From positions 21,820 through 85,819 of the forward strand of contig NZ_WQNH01000016.1 in NCBI RefSeq assembly GCF_009812055.1: a DNA stretch of 64,000 nucleotides, written 5' to 3'. Source of the stretch: Chelativorans xinjiangensis. GTDB lineage: Bacteria; Pseudomonadota; Alphaproteobacteria; Rhizobiales; Rhizobiaceae. Positions 36,120-44,714 of this stretch are shown piece by piece. The first letter of the stretch is position 1. The number at the start of each line of letters is the position of its first letter. The notes under the pieces are model-generated. The model was not told where the DNA came from, did no database searches, and was given only the letters and a program-made list of their open reading frames with translations. The position numbers were made by a program, and so were the translations under genes.

Positions 36120-36941
36120 CTAGACAAGGCTCCAGGCGAAGCGGGCCGACACGAACAGCGCGAAGAGACCGAACGCGATCTCCAGATGCCGCTTGTCGAG
36201 GGCGTGGGCAATGCGCACCCCGAGCGGGGCGACGAGGAGCGTGATGGGGATGACGAGCAGGACGGCGATCCAGTTGACATAGCCGGTCGAGGCGACGGGC
36301 AGTTGCGGCAAGCCCCAGCCGGCCCAGATGTAGCCTAGGAATCCGGGAACGGAGATCAGGACGCCGACGCCCGAGGAGGTGGCTACCGCTTGGTGGATGG
36401 GGCGGCCGAAGAGCGTCATGAAAGTGTTGTTGAGAATACCGCCGCCGATGCCCATCAGCGTCGACAGATAGCCGATGACGAAGCCGACGAGGGAGCGCAC
36501 GGGGTTGCCGGGAACGGTCTCACCGATCCGCCAGCCCCGGCGGTTGAACAGGAGCTTGAGGCCGACCAGGAACAGGATCGCTGCAAAGATGGCGCGCAGG
36601 CCCGCGCTGGAGATGAAGGCGGCCGTCAGCGAGGCGGCGACGACGCCCGCCGGCACGGCGGCGACGAAACTGCGCAACAGCTTCATGTCCACCGCACCGC
36701 GCAGGAAATGGGCGCGGCAGGAGCGCAGAGACGTGGGCACGATGATGGCGAGCGAGGAGCCGACGGAGAGGTGCATGCGCACCAGATCGTCGACGCCCAG
36801 GAGCCCGAATACCTGATAAAAGACAGGTACGAGGATCGCGCCGCCGCCAATGCCGAAGATACCGGCCATAAGTCCCGCCACTACGCCGGACGCCGTGACG
36901 GCCAGCGCAAAGGCAGCAACCTCACCTGCCGGCAGTTCCAT
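36120..36941 (-). CDS. TauE/SafE-family sulfite/sulfonate exporter
   Basis: A 273-residue protein with eight predicted membrane helices and two family repeats: GLMAGIFGIGGGAILVPVFYQVFGL near residue 22 and LSTLMGIGGGILNNTFMTLFG near residue 160, both with the G-x-G-G-G signature. The family exports sulfite, sulfoacetate or related anions; the substrate here is open. It lies alone between a repeat and dusA on the same strand as dusA. Confidence 0.9.
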   Translation of the reverse strand: MELPAGEVAAFALAVTASGVVAGLMAGIFGIGGGAILVPVFYQVFGLLGVDDLVRMHLSVGSSLAIIVPTSLRSCRAHFLRGAVDMKLLRSFVAAVPAGVVAASLTAAFISSAGLRAIFAAILFLVGLKLLFNRRGWRIGETVPGNPVRSLVGFVIGYLSTLMGIGGGILNNTFMTLFGRPIHQAVATSSGVGVLISVPGFLGYIWAGWGLPQLPVASTGYVNWIAVLLVIPITLLVAPLGVRIAHALDKRHLEIAFGLFALFVSARFAWSLV

Positions 36942-37031
36942 CCCCGCCCTCTCCTGTCCCTTGTGCCGGACCGTTGTGGAGCACTGGTTAGCCCGCGCGA
37001 GGCGAAAAGTATATCGCCGAGGACGGCGCCC

Positions 37032-38039
37032 TTATGCCGCCTCGGCGCGCGCGGAACGGTCGACCGCAGCGAAGGCTTTCAGAAGCACCTCGGGACCGGC
37101 ATCGGCCCTGGTGGCATCGGTGGAGAGGATCTGCCGATAGCGCCGCGCCCCCGGCAGCCTGTGGAAAAGGCCCACCATGTGGCGCGTGACGTGGGATAGA
37201 CGGCCGCCCGCGGCGATGTGGCGCGCGGCATAGGCCGCCATTGCCTCGACGACCGCCGCAAGGTCGACGGGCCCTTCCTCCCCGCCGTAAACGCGGCCAT
37301 CGACGGCGGCGAGTATGGCGGGCGTATGGTAGGCGGCGCGGCCCACCATCGCCCCGTCGGCCCGCCTCATGTGGGCCGCCGCCTCATCCAGCGACTGAAT
37401 GCCGCCGTTCACGCCGATGAATTCCTTCGGATATTTTTCCTTCAGGCGATAGACGCGGTCATAATCGAGCGGGGGAATGTCACGATTCTCGCGCGGGCTC
37501 AGGCCTTCGAGCCAGGCCTTGCGCGCATGCACCCAAAGCGCGTCGGCGCCAGCCGCGAAAACGTGCTCCGCCAGCCGGTCGAGCGCTTCTTCCGGATCCT
37601 GATCGTCGACGCCGATGCGACACTTTACCGTGACCCGCACCGACACCCTGCCCTTCATCGCCGCCACGCATTCGCCGACCAGTTCCGGCGCCTTCATCAG
37701 GCAGGCGCCGAAGGTGCCCGATTGCACCCGGTCGGACGGACAGCCGACATTGAGGTTGATTTCGTCGTAGCCGAAATCGGCACCGATGCGCGCCGCCTCC
37801 GCCAGCTTCCCCGGTTCGCTGCCGCCAAGCTGCAGGGCGACGGGGTGCTCTACGGCATCGAAGCCGATCAGCCGGCCCCGGTCGCCATGGATCACCGCAT
37901 CGGCGACGACCATCTCGGTATAAAGCAGCGCCCGCCGCGTAAGCTGGCGGTGGAAGAAACGGCAGTGACGGTCCGTCCAATCCATCATCGGGGCCACAGA
38001 GAAAATTTTCTCTTTGTTTTTCAAGGATTTGTGATACAT
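37032..38039 (-). CDS. dusA: tRNA-dihydrouridine synthase A
   Basis: A 335-residue FMN enzyme that reduces uridines in the D loop of tRNA. Signatures are FSVAPMMDWTDRHCRFFHR at the start, EINLNVGCPSDRVQSGTFGACLM with the catalytic Cys near residue 93, VTVKCRIGVDD and FIGVNGGIQS. The start at 38039 (MYHKSLKNKEKIFSVAPMMDW) is the usual one. The first 40 bp of the gene and its upstream region are AT-rich compared with the body, and a tyrosine integrase gene begins 120 bp away in the opposite direction. This fits a mobile element integrated in the 5' end of dusA that rebuilt the start of the gene. Confidence 0.93.
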   Translation of the reverse strand: MYHKSLKNKEKIFSVAPMMDWTDRHCRFFHRQLTRRALLYTEMVVADAVIHGDRGRLIGFDAVEHPVALQLGGSEPGKLAEAARIGADFGYDEINLNVGCPSDRVQSGTFGACLMKAPELVGECVAAMKGRVSVRVTVKCRIGVDDQDPEEALDRLAEHVFAAGADALWVHARKAWLEGLSPRENRDIPPLDYDRVYRLKEKYPKEFIGVNGGIQSLDEAAAHMRRADGAMVGRAAYHTPAILAAVDGRVYGGEEGPVDLAAVVEAMAAYAARHIAAGGRLSHVTRHMVGLFHRLPGARRYRQILSTDATRADAGPEVLLKAFAAVDRSARAEAA

Positions 38040-38086
38040 ATCAATCAGATCAGACCGTGAACCCGTGCACTCAAATACGACCAAAT

Positions 38087-38155
38087 TGCACGGATTTGTA
38101 CCTCTTTTGATCTCGCCGTGCACGGAAATTGCACGGATCTGAAGGAATGCACGGA
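38087..38155 (+). repeat. Iterons TGCACGGA upstream of the integrase
   Basis: Four perfect copies of TGCACGGA on the plus strand at 38087-38094, 38119-38126, 38130-38137 and 38148-38155; the last ends 3 bp before the chosen integrase ATG. Copies two and three are 11 bp apart. They lie between dusA and the integrase and are candidates for arm-type binding sites of the integrase or an excision factor. Confidence 0.65.
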
Positions 38156-38158
38156 CCC

Positions 38159-39244
38159 ATGGCAACTACTGTTCGAACTAAGGAAGGCAATTGGCGAGTG
38201 CAAGTCCGGCGTAAGGGCAAGTACGCTTCGCAGACCTTCCGACTTAAGACGCTCGCGAACGAGTGGGCAGTTGAAACCGAGCGGCTAATCGATCTCGGCG
38301 GCGAGCCCAGCAGCCATCGAATTCGGGATCTCAGGACAGTTGTCGATTTGCATATCGCCGACCTACACGAGGTCGGGCGCCCATTACGGCGGTCGAAGCA
38401 AGCGGTCATGGAAGCATTGAAACGCGACCTCGGCGCAACACGCATCGCTCGGCTCGATAGAGCAACGATTATCAAGTACGGGCAGCGCCGCGCGAAACAA
38501 GGCGCTGGCCCTGTGACCCTTTCGGTTGACCTCTCGTACTTGAGAACGGTGCTAACCCACGCCGCTGCCATTCATGGAATCTCGGTCGACACAGAAAGCA
38601 TCCGTCTTGCGCGAGCCGCACTCACCCGGCTGGGTCTTGTTGGCCGCTCGCACGAACGGGATCGCCGGCCTACCGAAGACGAAATCGAGGCCCTGCTCGA
38701 TTATTTCGACAAAAACTCCAACACCATCATCCCGATGAGCCGGATTGTCCGCTTCGCGATTGCGACCGCAATGCGCCAGGAAGAAATCTGTAAGATCGAA
38801 TGGAGCGATGTCGATCTGAATAAGCGAGTTGTGCTGATCCGAGACCGCAAGGATCCGCGCCGCAAGGATGGAAATCACCAGAAGGTGCCTCTGCTTAACC
38901 TCACTGGCTTCGATGCGTGGCACCTCTTGCTTGAGCAAAAGGTGCTAACAGGCGGAAAAGGCCGCTGTTTCCCTTATCACCACCAGTCAGTTGGCACCGC
39001 CTTCCGGCGCGCTCGACAAAAACTGGAAATCGATGACCTCCGCTTTCACGATCTGCGCCACGAAGCCACGAGCAGGCTGTTTGAAGCGGGATTGTCGATA
39101 GAGCGTGTTGCGCTCGTCACTGGCCATCGTGATTGGAAGATGCTGCGACGTTATACGAACCTCAAGCCAGAAGATCTGCACAAGCATCAGACAAAGGATC
39201 AGGCGACCGAGGAGGCATTCTTGCGCTCGCTTGCTGACGGCTAG
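38159..39244 (+). CDS. Tyrosine site-specific integrase
   Basis: A 361-residue tyrosine recombinase: an N-terminal arm-binding part (NWRVQVRRKGKYASQTF), a core-binding SAM-like domain (residues 60-150) and a catalytic domain with Arg in AIATAMRQEEICKIEW, HDLRHEATSRLFEAG (His-x-x-Arg) and VTGHRDWKMLRRYTNL (His and nucleophile Tyr). All expected catalytic residues are visible. I choose ATG 38159; ATG 38147 is also open. It lies head to head with dusA, matching the known group of dusA-targeting integrases. Iterons cover its promoter region. It should excise and integrate the adjacent element. Confidence 0.93.
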   Translation: MATTVRTKEGNWRVQVRRKGKYASQTFRLKTLANEWAVETERLIDLGGEPSSHRIRDLRTVVDLHIADLHEVGRPLRRSKQAVMEALKRDLGATRIARLDRATIIKYGQRRAKQGAGPVTLSVDLSYLRTVLTHAAAIHGISVDTESIRLARAALTRLGLVGRSHERDRRPTEDEIEALLDYFDKNSNTIIPMSRIVRFAIATAMRQEEICKIEWSDVDLNKRVVLIRDRKDPRRKDGNHQKVPLLNLTGFDAWHLLLEQKVLTGGKGRCFPYHHQSVGTAFRRARQKLEIDDLRFHDLRHEATSRLFEAGLSIERVALVTGHRDWKMLRRYTNLKPEDLHKHQTKDQATEEAFLRSLADG

Positions 39245-39374
39245 CCATTTTGGTGGCCTCGCGTCAGCTTTGCGCCCCCATTTCGGTCATTCCGCCGGGC
39301 CGTGCTGTCCTCCAGAAACGGACATCACTGGTGTCAACACCACGCAGGTGCCGACAGTCTGCTAGACAGAACAC

Positions 39375-39408
39375 TTGACGAACAGGAAACACAACGTTAT
39401 TGTTGTGT
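39375..39408 (+). promoter_or_regulatory. Promoter and operator of the seven-gene operon
   Basis: TTGACG (39375-39380), a 17-bp spacer and TATTGT (39398-39403) form a good sigma-70 promoter. A perfect inverted repeat ACACAAC-6 nt-GTTGTGT (39389-39408) covers the -10 box. The expected start point is at or next to the A of the ATG at 39410, and no ribosome-binding site lies in reach, so the mRNA may be leaderless. The XRE-ImmA protein encoded in the operon is the obvious candidate repressor. Confidence 0.7.
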
Positions 39409-39409
39409 C

Positions 39410-39847
39410 ATGCTTCCTGATGCCGACCCATCGACTGGCTACCTGCCTCCCGGGGTGCATGACGCTCCTTGGAGCGAGGTGGCCCCGCGGTTCAGTTGCA
39501 ACGGTCACCGCACCCGTCTCGTCGGAGGCCTACTCGCGGCTCTACAAAATCTCGCGGGAGCAGGCTGTCGGTCGGTCCTGCTCGACGGAAGCTTCGTTTC
39601 ACAAAAGGAACTGCCGGAGGACTATGACGGAGCTTGGAACACACAAGGAGTCGATCCCTATCGTCTCGACCCGGTACTGCTTGATTTCACCAATGGTCGA
39701 GCAGCCATGAAATCCAAATATCTAGGCGAGATCTTTCCGGCCTCGTTCCTCGCCGCCCCTGGTGTGCTCTACCGCGACTTCTTTATGAAGGATCGTAACG
39801 GGGTGCCCAAAGGCGTCATCAACATCGACCTCGGGAGCCTGCCATGA
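39410..39847 (+). CDS. DUF6932 (nucleotidyltransferase-like) protein
   Basis: A 145-residue protein. LLDGSFVSQKELPEDYDGAW (residues 62-81) has the G-S...D-x-D layout of a minimal nucleotidyltransferase and matches the DUF6932 pattern. The C-terminal part (FPASFLAAPGVLYRDFFMKDRNGVPKGVI) is also typical. Such proteins are often encoded next to XRE-ImmA proteins in toxin-antitoxin-like pairs; here that partner follows with a 4-bp ATGA overlap. A nucleotide-transferring activity is inferred only from the motif. It is the first gene of the operon and probably translated from a leaderless mRNA. Confidence 0.75.
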   Translation: MLPDADPSTGYLPPGVHDAPWSEVAPRFSCNGHRTRLVGGLLAALQNLAGAGCRSVLLDGSFVSQKELPEDYDGAWNTQGVDPYRLDPVLLDFTNGRAAMKSKYLGEIFPASFLAAPGVLYRDFFMKDRNGVPKGVINIDLGSLP

Positions 39848-41292
39848 TTACCAACGAACGGCAGTACAAGATTACCCGGAGCGAGGCCGACCGGTTTCGC
39901 AAGGCGATCAGCCAGCTGACCGAAGGGCCGTCGCGCGGGGACGTGCATCCGCGCCTGCTTCAGGCCGAACGCGAGGCCATAGAAAGCCAGCTTTCCGACC
40001 TGCAGGCTGAACTTGCCGAATATGACCGCCTAAAGTCCGCCGACTTGTCGATCATCTCGATCAGCTCGTTCGACGAACTGGCCGACGGGCTCATCCAAGC
40101 AAGGATTGCTAGCGGGCTCAGCCAAAAAGCTCTCGCCGACCGACTCGGCCTCAAGGAGCAGCAAATCCAGCGCTACGAGGCCGAGCGCTACGCATCTGCC
40201 AGCTATCAGCGCCTGCAGGAGGTCGCCAACGCGCTCGGCGTGCGCATCAAGAACGACATTCTCCTGCCGGTGGCACCCAACAGTTTCGGCGGGCTCGTTA
40301 GCAAACTGCGGCAGGTCGGGCTTGACCGCGAATTTCTATTGTCGCGGCTCTTGCCGTCGACTGACGCCGCGCGCGCCAGCGGTGAGGTCGCCAGCGAGGA
40401 CGACGACTATGCCTTGACCGCCAGAGCGGGCGCGGTCCTCGAACGCGTCTTCGGCTGGACGCGCGACAATGTCTTCGGCGCGCAGGCGCTGGTCGCGCCA
40501 CGCTTCGCTGCGGCCGAAGCACGGTTCAAGATGCCCGCGAATCGCGCGCAGACAACGACTAGCCTTTATGCCGCCTACGCGAACTATCTCGCCGTCGTCG
40601 CGCTCAAAGCGGCGCGATCGCTGCCCAAGGTTGAAATCCCAACGGACCCGGCGCTCATGCATCGCCGTATTCAGGAGAGCTACGAGACCGTCGATCTCAA
40701 GAGCGCACTTCATACTGCTTGGGATCTCGGTGTCATCGTCCTGCCGCTTCGCGACCGCGGTGCCTTCCATGGTGCCTGCTGGCGTTACGAGGGCCGCAAC
40801 GCCGTGGTGTTGAAACAAGCGTCGAAGCACGAGGCCCGTTGGCTATTCGATCTGCTGCACGAGCTATTTCATGCCGGCCAACGTCCCGAGGCTGACACGC
40901 TGGAGGTTATCGAGGCGGATGAAACCTCAGTCGAACGGCGCAACTCGAATGAGGAGATCGCCGCCAGCCAATTTGCTGGGGAAGTCGTGCTCAACGGCAA
41001 GGCCGAGATCTTGGCGCAGGCCTGCGTCCAGGCTGCCCATAAATCGGTGGAGCGGCTGAAGAGCGTCGTTCCGACCATTGCTGCGAAGAACGGGGTGAGC
41101 GTTGGCGCGCTAGCGAACTACCTCGCCTTCCGTCTCTCTTGGCAGGGTGTGAATTGGTGGGGCACGGCAGCCAACCTGCAAGCAGACGATAGCGATCCCT
41201 GGACGATCGCGCGCGACGTCTTCGTCGAACGCTTCCCTTACGACATCGATAACGAACTCGATCGGCAGTTGCTCGATCGGGCGCTCCATTGA
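39844..41292 (+). CDS. XRE-family regulator fused to ImmA/IrrE metallopeptidase
   Basis: A 482-residue fusion. An N-terminal coiled segment (residues 1-70) is followed by a Cro/CI-type helix-turn-helix (LIQARIASGLSQKALADRLGLKEQQIQRYEAERY, about residues 84-118), a long helical linker, and an ImmA/IrrE-type zinc peptidase with LLHELFHAG (His339-Glu-x-x-His343) and a distal Glu-rich helix (SNEEIAASQFAGEVVL). Such fusions sense a signal and cleave or release a repressor. It probably binds the inverted repeat at the operon promoter. Overlaps the genes before it by 4 bp. Confidence 0.87.
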   Translation: MITNERQYKITRSEADRFRKAISQLTEGPSRGDVHPRLLQAEREAIESQLSDLQAELAEYDRLKSADLSIISISSFDELADGLIQARIASGLSQKALADRLGLKEQQIQRYEAERYASASYQRLQEVANALGVRIKNDILLPVAPNSFGGLVSKLRQVGLDREFLLSRLLPSTDAARASGEVASEDDDYALTARAGAVLERVFGWTRDNVFGAQALVAPRFAAAEARFKMPANRAQTTTSLYAAYANYLAVVALKAARSLPKVEIPTDPALMHRRIQESYETVDLKSALHTAWDLGVIVLPLRDRGAFHGACWRYEGRNAVVLKQASKHEARWLFDLLHELFHAGQRPEADTLEVIEADETSVERRNSNEEIAASQFAGEVVLNGKAEILAQACVQAAHKSVERLKSVVPTIAAKNGVSVGALANYLAFRLSWQGVNWWGTAANLQADDSDPWTIARDVFVERFPYDIDNELDRQLLDRALH

Positions 41293-41300
41293 GGTCTTCC

Positions 41301-41909
41301 ATGTCTGAATTCCAGAAACCCCCACCGCTCGACATCAAATGCACATCGACCGACTGCGACAACGACCTACACTGCTTCAAGCAGCTGAAGAAAATGACGC
41401 GTGACCAGCGCGGCAAATGCCGAGCGTGCGGGGCAGATTTGGTCGACTGGAGGCGCCTGCACCGCCGCGACAAGGGCGATGCGGCGCACACTTTCGAAGC
41501 GCTTCAGCACGAGCTGATACGCCACCATTTTTTCCACCGCCCCGTCGACGAGGGTGCAATGCGCCACGCCCAGCGCAAAGGGCGCATCGCGCTGAAGGAC
41601 GCGGCCCGCGACCGCCTCCGAAAGTATCTCGCGGTCGCCGAGCCGCCCCGCGACGGTCGCCAGACGCCCCTCGAAGGCAACGCGATCTTTTACGCGCAAC
41701 ACGCAACCGCGACATGCTGCCGGACTTGCCTTGAATATTGGCATGACATACCGAAGGGCCGCCCGCTGACGGCAGAGGAATACGACTACTGCGCGACCCT
41801 TGTCGACCTTTTCCTCGACGAGAAGCTGCCCGAACTGTCTGATGAGCCGATCAAGGTGCCGCGCCGCGCCGGCCGCCTACCGCGCGAGCCGGAGGGACCG
41901 CATCCATGA
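41301..41909 (+). CDS. DUF4186 protein with N-terminal zinc finger
   Basis: A 202-residue protein in two parts. Residues 10-50 contain two Cys pairs (CTSTDC and CRAC), plausibly a zinc ribbon. Residues 85-190 match DUF4186: a helix with MRHAQRKGR, then EPPRDGRQTPLEGNAIFYAQHATATCCRTCLEYWHDIPKGRPLTAEE. Ordinary DUF4186 proteins are about 120 residues and lack the N-terminal finger, so this looks like a specialised form. The Q-H-A-T-A-T-C-C-R-x-C-L stretch is strikingly conserved and may bind metal. Reaction unknown. Confidence 0.75.
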   Translation: MSEFQKPPPLDIKCTSTDCDNDLHCFKQLKKMTRDQRGKCRACGADLVDWRRLHRRDKGDAAHTFEALQHELIRHHFFHRPVDEGAMRHAQRKGRIALKDAARDRLRKYLAVAEPPRDGRQTPLEGNAIFYAQHATATCCRTCLEYWHDIPKGRPLTAEEYDYCATLVDLFLDEKLPELSDEPIKVPRRAGRLPREPEGPHP

Positions 41910-42937
41910 CGAGCCCGGCTAAGCCTATCGATACTGTTCGTTTCGCCGCGCGGCTGCGCGGGCGGGCGATCGATGTCGAAGGTGGCCGCGTCTTGATCTC
42001 TCGCCTCGCTGGCTCGGGCCAAGAGGTCGACCTCACGCTTCCGGCCAACTGCAACGGATACGGGCGCGTTCGCCATTTCCGGGTGGCGACAGCCGAGGGC
42101 TGGCCAACCAATTCACTCCCGATCGAGCCGGCCTGCCGCGCGTTGGGCATCACGCCGGTTCCCGACATGATGACCGCGCTGGTGTTTCAGAACGCTGCCT
42201 GTGCATGGCGCTGCTGGTATTGCTTCGTGCCAGAGGAATTGCTGAAGGCTGATCCCAACCACTCCGCGTGGTTCACGGCCGCTGAACTCGTCGACCTCTA
42301 CCGTCAGATCCCGGACCCACCCCGGATCATCGACCTCTCGGGAGGATCGCCCGACCTCGTGCCGGAATGGACCCCTTGGATGATGCGGGCGCTCGCCGAC
42401 GCCGGCCTCGCCGAAACGACCTATCTTTGGACGGACGACAACCTCAGCACGACTTATCTCTTTGACTCGCTTTCGCCGGCCGATCTCACTCTCCTACGCC
42501 ACTACCGCAACTATGGTCGCGTCTGCTGTGTCAAGGGCTTCGACGCCCGCTCGTTCGCCTTCAACACGCGCGCCGCACCTCAGGATTACAACCGTCAGTT
42601 CGAAATCCTGCGGCGCGTGCTGGACCTGGGGCTCGATGTCTACGGCTATGTGACGTTGACCTCACCACACGATGACGGCGTCGCCCAGGGCGTCGCCGAC
42701 CTGATAGACCGGCTCCAGGCGATCGATCCAAACTACCCGCTCCGCATCATACCCCTGCGGATCCAAGTGTTCACGCCAGTGGAGCAGCGTCTTGCCCGCG
42801 ATGACGCGCGGGAAAGAAGCCTTGCCGTCCAGGAGGAGGCGATCGCCGCTTGGACGGGGGAGCTTGAGCGCCGCTTCCCTCCGAACCTGCGTGCGTTGCC
42901 GATCTGCCATGTGCCGCTTCGTACGAGGCCAGCATGA
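41906..42937 (+). CDS. Radical SAM protein
   Basis: A 343-residue protein with the radical SAM cluster motif CAWRCWYC (Cys99, Cys103, Cys106) after an 85-residue N-terminal domain. IIDLSGGSPDLVPEW supplies the G-G-x-P SAM-binding element, and LYLWTDDNL/DVYGYVTLT strands continue the TIM-barrel half. There is no SPASM-type C-terminal cluster. The substrate is unknown. The DUF4186 and methyltransferase genes flank it with 4-bp overlaps, suggesting the products act in one pathway, perhaps nucleic-acid or nucleotide modification. Confidence 0.82.
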   Translation: MTSPAKPIDTVRFAARLRGRAIDVEGGRVLISRLAGSGQEVDLTLPANCNGYGRVRHFRVATAEGWPTNSLPIEPACRALGITPVPDMMTALVFQNAACAWRCWYCFVPEELLKADPNHSAWFTAAELVDLYRQIPDPPRIIDLSGGSPDLVPEWTPWMMRALADAGLAETTYLWTDDNLSTTYLFDSLSPADLTLLRHYRNYGRVCCVKGFDARSFAFNTRAAPQDYNRQFEILRRVLDLGLDVYGYVTLTSPHDDGVAQGVADLIDRLQAIDPNYPLRIIPLRIQVFTPVEQRLARDDARERSLAVQEEAIAAWTGELERRFPPNLRALPICHVPLRTRPA

Positions 42938-44268
42938 TCGCGTCGCGCCGTTCCTTGTCACAGGTCGCCTTCGCAACACTGATCGACAACTTGACCAAGG
43001 CTGCGATCATGGACGGCGCGACCAGCTTTGCAACGCTCCTGCGTCGCCTCCCTGGCGTCTATCCGACCGAGCTGCTTGCATCGCTCGATCGGCTGGCAGA
43101 CCGTGAGGTGATCGAGCCGGCCGTGGCGATGTCGGTCCGTCGGCAGGCAACAGCTAACGGCGCAGCCGTGATAGAGGGCCGGTCACTGCTGCCTCTTCCG
43201 CATCCTCTCGATTACGAATGGCGGTTCACGCCAGATGCGTCGCGCTCACTTCTCAATCGCGCGACTGACCTGACGCCCAATGGCGGTGACCTGCTCCTAT
43301 TCGGTACGCCAGGACTTGCTGTCGAGGCGCTGACCCTACCTATCGGCCGGCGCCTCTCCTTCCTCGCCGAGAACAACAGCGTCACCGATCGGGTCTTTGC
43401 GCTCAACCAAGCCACCGGAGAACCGCTCTCTATCGCGTTCTGCAGCGCCGGGCTGCCCCGCGAAAGCGCCGACGCCGTCCTTCTCGATCCGCCCTGGTAT
43501 CTTGATTTCGTGCGCCCCATGCTTGCAGCCGCAGCGCACGCGTGTCGCCTCGGAGGCGGCGTGCTGATCAGCCTGCCACCTGACGGTGCGCGGCCGAGCG
43601 CGGAGGCTGACAGGCAAGCCGCCGTCGCGTTCGCATATCGGCTCGGACTTGAGGTCATTGACTACTCGCCACTGGCCATCGGCTATGAGACGCCGTTCTT
43701 CGAGCGCAACGCGTTGGCGGCTGCCAGCATTTATCCGCCCCCGCAGTGGCGCCGCGGCGACTTGGTCGTGTTTCGGAAGTCGCGAGCCACGACAAGGCCG
43801 TCGTCTGCTTCCTCGTCTCGCCGCCGCGACTGGACTGAGGTCGGCATTGGCCGGATGCGGCTGTTCATCCGTGAAGCTGGCAACGTGCGCTCCGACGAGG
43901 CCAGGCTCGTCTCGCTGGTCGATGGCGATATCCTACCGACGGTAAGCCGACGCGATCCACGCCGTCGGTCGGCCAACGTCTGGACCTCGGGGAACCGCGT
44001 CTTCCAGACTGACAATCCACAGCTTATCCTCGAGGCGGCAATTTCATGCGCTGGCGAAGCGATGGGCTCTAGTGTCCAGCCTAGCCTCTGGGGCACTATT
44101 CGCAGGCGTGAGACGTTGGAGCGAGTCGCAGCCGAACTGCGAGCCCTGGCGGCAATCGAGGAACAAGAAGAGGGCAAAACGCCCGCGATAGCGACGGAAC
44201 GGAGTGTGGCTTGGAGGACGAGTTCGACGAAATACTGGAGCAGGTCAACGGCCACCATTTCTGGCTGA
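42934..44268 (+). CDS. DPPW-motif methyltransferase-like protein
   Basis: A 444-residue protein. Residues 1-70 look like a winged-helix-type module. A Rossmann-like domain follows: LLLFGTPGLAVEAL in the place of motif I, an acidic residue in SFLAENNS (motif II) and ADAVLLDPPWYLDFV with Asp185-Pro-Pro-Trp188, the catalytic tetrad of adenine-N6 methyltransferases. A third, basic domain (RDWTEVGIGRMRLFIRE) follows. A standard G-x-G motif I is not clear, so SAM binding needs proof. The last 19 codons overlap the ASCH gene. Confidence 0.7.
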   Translation: MIASRRSLSQVAFATLIDNLTKAAIMDGATSFATLLRRLPGVYPTELLASLDRLADREVIEPAVAMSVRRQATANGAAVIEGRSLLPLPHPLDYEWRFTPDASRSLLNRATDLTPNGGDLLLFGTPGLAVEALTLPIGRRLSFLAENNSVTDRVFALNQATGEPLSIAFCSAGLPRESADAVLLDPPWYLDFVRPMLAAAAHACRLGGGVLISLPPDGARPSAEADRQAAVAFAYRLGLEVIDYSPLAIGYETPFFERNALAAASIYPPPQWRRGDLVVFRKSRATTRPSSASSSRRRDWTEVGIGRMRLFIREAGNVRSDEARLVSLVDGDILPTVSRRDPRRRSANVWTSGNRVFQTDNPQLILEAAISCAGEAMGSSVQPSLWGTIRRRETLERVAAELRALAAIEEQEEGKTPAIATERSVAWRTSSTKYWSRSTATISG

Positions 44269-44714
44269 CCTATCTTTTGGACGCGGCTCGGCCGAAGAGC
44301 CGGATTGGCATTCATCTCGCGATCTTCGCCGAACCGTTCCTGTCCATGGTTCTTTCCGGCGAAAAGACGATCGAATCCCGCTTCAGCCGCAACCGTTGCG
44401 CGCCTTACGGCGAGATCGCCGATGGTGACATCATTCTTCTCAAGGAAGTGGCGGGGCCGATCTGCGGCATCGCATTCGCGCGTAATATCTGGTGCTACTA
44501 CCTCGGCATCGAGTCAATCGACCGCATCCGCCATCGCTTCGGGGTGGGCATTCGCGCCGACGATGAGTTCTGGTCCGCTCGCGCCGACGCGCTTTATGCT
44601 ACCTTGATTGAGCTAGACGCGCCCGCTTCGATCGCGCCGGTCAGGTGCGACAAGCGCGACAGACGCGGCTGGGTGTCCTTGCGGTCCCGACAGATGACGT
44701 TGAATTTCACATGA
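44211..44714 (+). CDS. ASCH (PUA-like) domain protein
   Basis: A 167-residue protein whose centre is an ASCH domain: IHLAIFAEPFLSMVLSGEKTIESRFSRNRCAPYGEIADGDIILLKEVAGPICGIAFA. ASCH domains share the PUA-type fold and bind RNA or modified nucleotides; some act as nucleases or deacylases. Translation probably starts at a TTG (44211) 7 nt after GGAG, inside the end of the methyltransferase gene (58-bp overlap); later starts are possible. It overlaps the kinase gene by 4 bp. Confidence 0.8.
   Translation: MEDEFDEILEQVNGHHFWLTYLLDAARPKSRIGIHLAIFAEPFLSMVLSGEKTIESRFSRNRCAPYGEIADGDIILLKEVAGPICGIAFARNIWCYYLGIESIDRIRHRFGVGIRADDEFWSARADALYATLIELDAPASIAPVRCDKRDRRGWVSLRSRQMTLNFT

Noticed and set aside
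38087..38155. Possible CRISPR-like repeats upstream of the integrase
   Set aside because: The repeat unit is only 8 bp, spacing is irregular (32, 11, 18 bp) and no cas genes are near; iterons are the better reading.
44204..44428. A 74-codon plus-strand frame starting at GTG 44204
   Set aside because: It is out of frame with the ASCH domain, which clearly occupies this stretch.
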